Shown here: positions 22,973 to 25,266 of the stretch, in pieces
Numbering within the stretch: position 1 is the first letter of the stretch
How the letters are laid out: each line of letters begins with the position of its first letter
Source: Streptomyces sp. MUM 178J
GTDB taxonomy: Bacteria; Actinomycetota; Actinomycetes; Streptomycetales; Streptomycetaceae
Length of the DNA: 25,266 nucleotides
Reading direction: 5' to 3'
Assembly (NCBI RefSeq): GCF_022414575.1
Contig: NZ_JADWYQ010000064.1
Location: 1-25,266 of the forward strand
Notes under the pieces: generated by a model
Database searches by the model: none
Told to the model about the DNA's origin: nothing
What the model saw: only the letters and a program-made list of their open reading frames with translations
Made by a program: the position numbers and the translations under genes

Positions 22973-24037
22973 ATGGCCGCATTCGCAGAGGGCATGCCGT
23001 GCTGGGTGGACGCATCGCTCCCCGATGTGGAGGCGGGCAAGCGCTTCTACGGCGAACTGTTCGGCTGGACCTTCACCGAGGGCGACGCCCCCGGCCGACG
23101 CTCTGCCGTCGCCCTCAGCGACGGCAGACGGGTGGCCGCCCTCACCGCCAAACGGGACGGCCGGATGCCCACCGAATGGGGCGTCTCCTTCGCGGCCGCC
23201 GACGCCGCCGCCCTCGCCCGCAGGATCCAGGCCGCCGGAGGCCAGGTGATCATCTCTCCGGTCCCGCTGGGCACGGCCGCGGTCACCGCCCTCTGCGCGG
23301 ACCCCGGCGGCGCGGTCTTCGGGCTCTGGCAGGAGCTGGAGCGCCCCGGCTTCGAGAAGCAGGGCATGCCCGGGTCCTTCTGCTGGGCCGAGGTCTACAC
23401 CCGCGACAAGGAGCATGTCGATCCCTTCTACGAGTCGGTCTTCGGCTTCCAGGGCGCCGATCTGGAGGCCGACGACGACGGGGGCGGAGTCGACTACCGG
23501 CTGTGGTCGCCGGCCGGGAAGGAACCGGGCGAGGAGACCGCGATCGGCGGCCGCAGTGTGATCACGGAGGCCTTTCCGGCTGCCATGCCGGGACACTTCC
23601 TCGTCTACTTCACCGTCGCGGACTGCGACGAGACGGCGCGCTCGCTCGTGCGGCTCGGCGGCCGGGTGCAGGCGGAGCCGTTCGACACCGCGTACGGCCG
23701 TATCGCCGTGCTCGTCGACGACCAGGGCGCGACCTTCGCCGTACTGGCCGAGCCCGAGGCGGCCGAGCCCGAGGCGGCGGAGCCCGAGGCCGCGGAGCCC
23801 GAGGACGCCGGGGGCGGACGGGACACGTCCGGGGAGGACGAGTCCGACGCCCGGGAGAGCGATGCCCGTGAGCCTGAATCACGAGAGCCCGACACCCCGA
23901 AGCCCGATGCCCCGGAGCGCGACACCCCGGAGCGCGATGCCCGGGAGTCCGGCACCCGGGAGCGCGATGCCCGGGCGTCCGGCGCCCGGGAGTCCGAGAG
24001 CGCGGAGAAGGGGACGGCGAAGCCCGAATCTGCCTGA
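22973..24037 (+). CDS. Two-domain VOC (glyoxalase/bleomycin-resistance fold) protein with acidic repeat tail
   Basis: The 354-residue protein contains two vicinal-oxygen-chelate domains. The first, at about 8-120, includes PCWVDASLPDVEAGKRFYGELFGWTF. The second, at about 130-260, includes FCWAEVYTRDKEHVDPFYESVFGF and ends GATFAVL. Such pairs are common in Streptomyces and include lactoylglutathione-lyase-like and hydroxylase-like proteins; the metal ligands are not obvious enough to assign a reaction. After about residue 259 comes a tail of about 95 residues that has no fold of its own. It starts with four EPEAA/EPEDA repeats and continues with Glu-, Arg-, Asp- and Pro-rich quasi-repeats such as PERD, AREP and ARES. 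The ATG at 22973 follows GAAGGGAACGGGCC. Confidence 0.88.
   Translation: MAAFAEGMPCWVDASLPDVEAGKRFYGELFGWTFTEGDAPGRRSAVALSDGRRVAALTAKRDGRMPTEWGVSFAAADAAALARRIQAAGGQVIISPVPLGTAAVTALCADPGGAVFGLWQELERPGFEKQGMPGSFCWAEVYTRDKEHVDPFYESVFGFQGADLEADDDGGGVDYRLWSPAGKEPGEETAIGGRSVITEAFPAAMPGHFLVYFTVADCDETARSLVRLGGRVQAEPFDTAYGRIAVLVDDQGATFAVLAEPEAAEPEAAEPEAAEPEDAGGGRDTSGEDESDARESDAREPESREPDTPKPDAPERDTPERDARESGTRERDARASGARESESAEKGTAKPESA
23750..23809 (+). repeat. In-frame 15-bp repeat in the VOC protein tail
   Basis: Four 15-bp units of GAGCCCGAGGCGGCC and close variants encode EPEAA three times and EPEDA once. They begin directly after the last VOC strand. More diverged acidic-basic repeats continue to the stop at 24037. 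Confidence 0.88.
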
Positions 24038-24223
24038 TACGGCCTGCCATATCCCAATACCAGGTGAGACACCCCGATCCGGCCCCGGGTTCGCAACCGT
24101 CGCCCAAGACAGGAAGAATCAGGGTGCGCACCGCTGGAGGGTCTCGGTGGTGAGACGCTGCACGGGGCTGGAAGAGACGGGCTCCTTATCGCTGGGCCCG
24201 TACGGGGAGGTGGCAGGCAACTG

Positions 24224-25266
24224 ATGGAGCAGCTGACACAGCACGATCCGAGACGGATCGGCCCGTTCGAGGTGCTCGGCAGGCTCGGCGCCGGAGGCAT
24301 GGGACTGGTCTATCTCGCACGGTCGGCGTCGGGCCGGCGGGTGGCGATCAAGACCGTCCGCACCGAGCTCGCCGAGGACCAGCTGTTCCGCGTCCGCTTC
24401 ACCCGCGAGGTGGAGGCGGCGCGCGCGGTGAGCGGCTTCTACACCGCGGCCGTGGTGGACGCCGACCCGCGGGCCGCGGTGCCCTGGCTGGCCACCGCCT
24501 ATGTGCCCGCGCCCTCCCTCGAGGAGATAATGCACGAGTGCGGGCCGCTGCCCGCACCGGCCGTACGCTGGCTGGCCGCCGGAATCGCCGAGGCGCTCCA
24601 GTCCATCCACGGCGCCGGCCTGGTCCACCGGGACCTCAAGCCGTCGAATGTGCTGGTGGTCGAGGACGGTCCGCGCGTCATCGACTTCGGCATCGCGTCC
24701 GGCGTCTCCAACACCCGGCTCACCATGACCAACGTGGCCGTGGGCACCCCGGCGTATATGTCGCCCGAGCAGGCGCGCGACTCACGCAGCGTGACCGGTG
24801 CGAGCGATGTGTTCTCCCTCGGCTCCACCCTGGTCTTCGCGGCGACCGGGCATGCGCCCTTCCACGGCGCCAACCCCGTCGAGACCGTGTTCATGCTGCT
24901 GCGCGAGGGGCCCGACCTGGAGGGGCTGCCCGACGAGCTGCGGCCGCTCATCGAGTCCTGTATGCAGATGGAGGCCGGGCGGCGGCCCACGCCCGAGGAC
25001 CTCCAGGCGCAGCTCGCGCCCCACCTCTTCGCCTCGGGCGACGACAGCGGCTCCGCGTCGGCCTGGCTGCCGCCGAGGGCCACCGCGATGATCGAGGCCC
25101 GGCGCGGCGGACGCTCGTCGTCCGCGCACGCGGCCGCGGGGCAGGCCCCCGGCGGCGTCCCCGGCGGCCGTACGCCCCAGAGGCCCCGAGGGGCCGACCG
25201 CTCCGCTCCCGCCGCGCCGCCCCCTCCGTCCGCCCCGCCCGCGCCGCCTCGGCCCCACCCCACACC
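24224..25266 (+). CDS. Serine/threonine protein kinase, PknB-like (3' end outside window)
   Basis: The 347 codons present encode a complete Hanks-type kinase domain. It has the glycine loop LGAGGMG (21-27), Lys43 in VAIK, catalytic HRDLKPSN (135-142), DFG (154-156), GTPAYMSPEQ (174-183) and a terminal segment ending near residue 275. From about residue 300 the sequence becomes Pro-, Ala- and Gly-rich and runs off the right edge with no stop, as expected for a linker to a sensor or membrane domain. Such kinases phosphorylate cytoplasmic regulators and cell-envelope proteins. ATG 24224 is preceded by GGGGAGG (24204-24210) at about 13 nt. No operator of the shared type is found upstream, and no functional link to the acyl-CoA genes is apparent. 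Confidence 0.95.
   Translation, partial: MEQLTQHDPRRIGPFEVLGRLGAGGMGLVYLARSASGRRVAIKTVRTELAEDQLFRVRFTREVEAARAVSGFYTAAVVDADPRAAVPWLATAYVPAPSLEEIMHECGPLPAPAVRWLAAGIAEALQSIHGAGLVHRDLKPSNVLVVEDGPRVIDFGIASGVSNTRLTMTNVAVGTPAYMSPEQARDSRSVTGASDVFSLGSTLVFAATGHAPFHGANPVETVFMLLREGPDLEGLPDELRPLIESCMQMEAGRRPTPEDLQAQLAPHLFASGDDSGSASAWLPPRATAMIEARRGGRSSSAHAAAGQAPGGVPGGRTPQRPRGADRSAPAAPPPPSAPPAPPRPHPT

Overview
The window is high-GC actinobacterial DNA, almost certainly from Streptomyces or a close relative. The reasons are strong third-position GC bias with long antisense shadow frames, GTG starts, an RsbW-like ATPase, a very large LuxR-family (LAL) regulator, a PknB-type kinase and a Ddn-like F420 enzyme family. 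No tRNA, rRNA, transposase, integrase or CRISPR array was seen. Function names rest on motifs read by eye; no database search was possible.

Layout. The left edge holds the 3' part of an acyl-CoA dehydrogenase (to 686), then an anti-sigma-type ATPase (1034-1678) and a repeat-filled gap. From 2023 to 12701 lies a catabolic block: a cyclase-family hydrolase (-), diverging from an SDR, acyl-CoA dehydrogenase and zinc alcohol dehydrogenase series (+). Convergent to that series, on the - strand, are an FMO-type flavoprotein, an NDP-forming acyl-CoA ligase, a PaaG-like crotonase and a flavin reductase. A DoxX membrane protein and a DUF35/OB-fold protein (+) diverge from the FMO gene. From 12739 to 18537 come genes of other kinds: a pyridoxamine-phosphate-oxidase-like protein, a TetR regulator, a secreted RTX-repeat protein and the LAL regulator. 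Acyl-CoA metabolism resumes at 18673-21865 with a thiolase-fold lipid-transfer protein (-), an acyl-CoA dehydrogenase (+) and a Ddn-family protein (+). A second TetR regulator (-), a two-domain VOC protein (+) and a Ser/Thr kinase cut by the right edge complete the window.

How it may work together. Six promoter regions, all next to the catabolic genes and none next to the other genes, carry the same palindrome, CTGAC-N5-GTCAG or a one-mismatch form. It overlaps or adjoins candidate -10 elements. This suggests a single, probably TetR-type, repressor controlling a dispersed acyl-CoA regulon. The gene set (ligase, three acyl-CoA dehydrogenases, crotonase, SDR, DUF35 plus thiolase-fold protein lacking the usual cysteine, FMO, cyclase-family hydrolase) would suit breakdown of a branched or cyclic carboxylic acid, perhaps ending in a retro-aldol step. 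The substrate cannot be read from sequence.

The region is also rich in short tandem repeats, both between genes (65-bp, 30-bp, 14-bp and 11-bp units) and in frame inside several enzymes.
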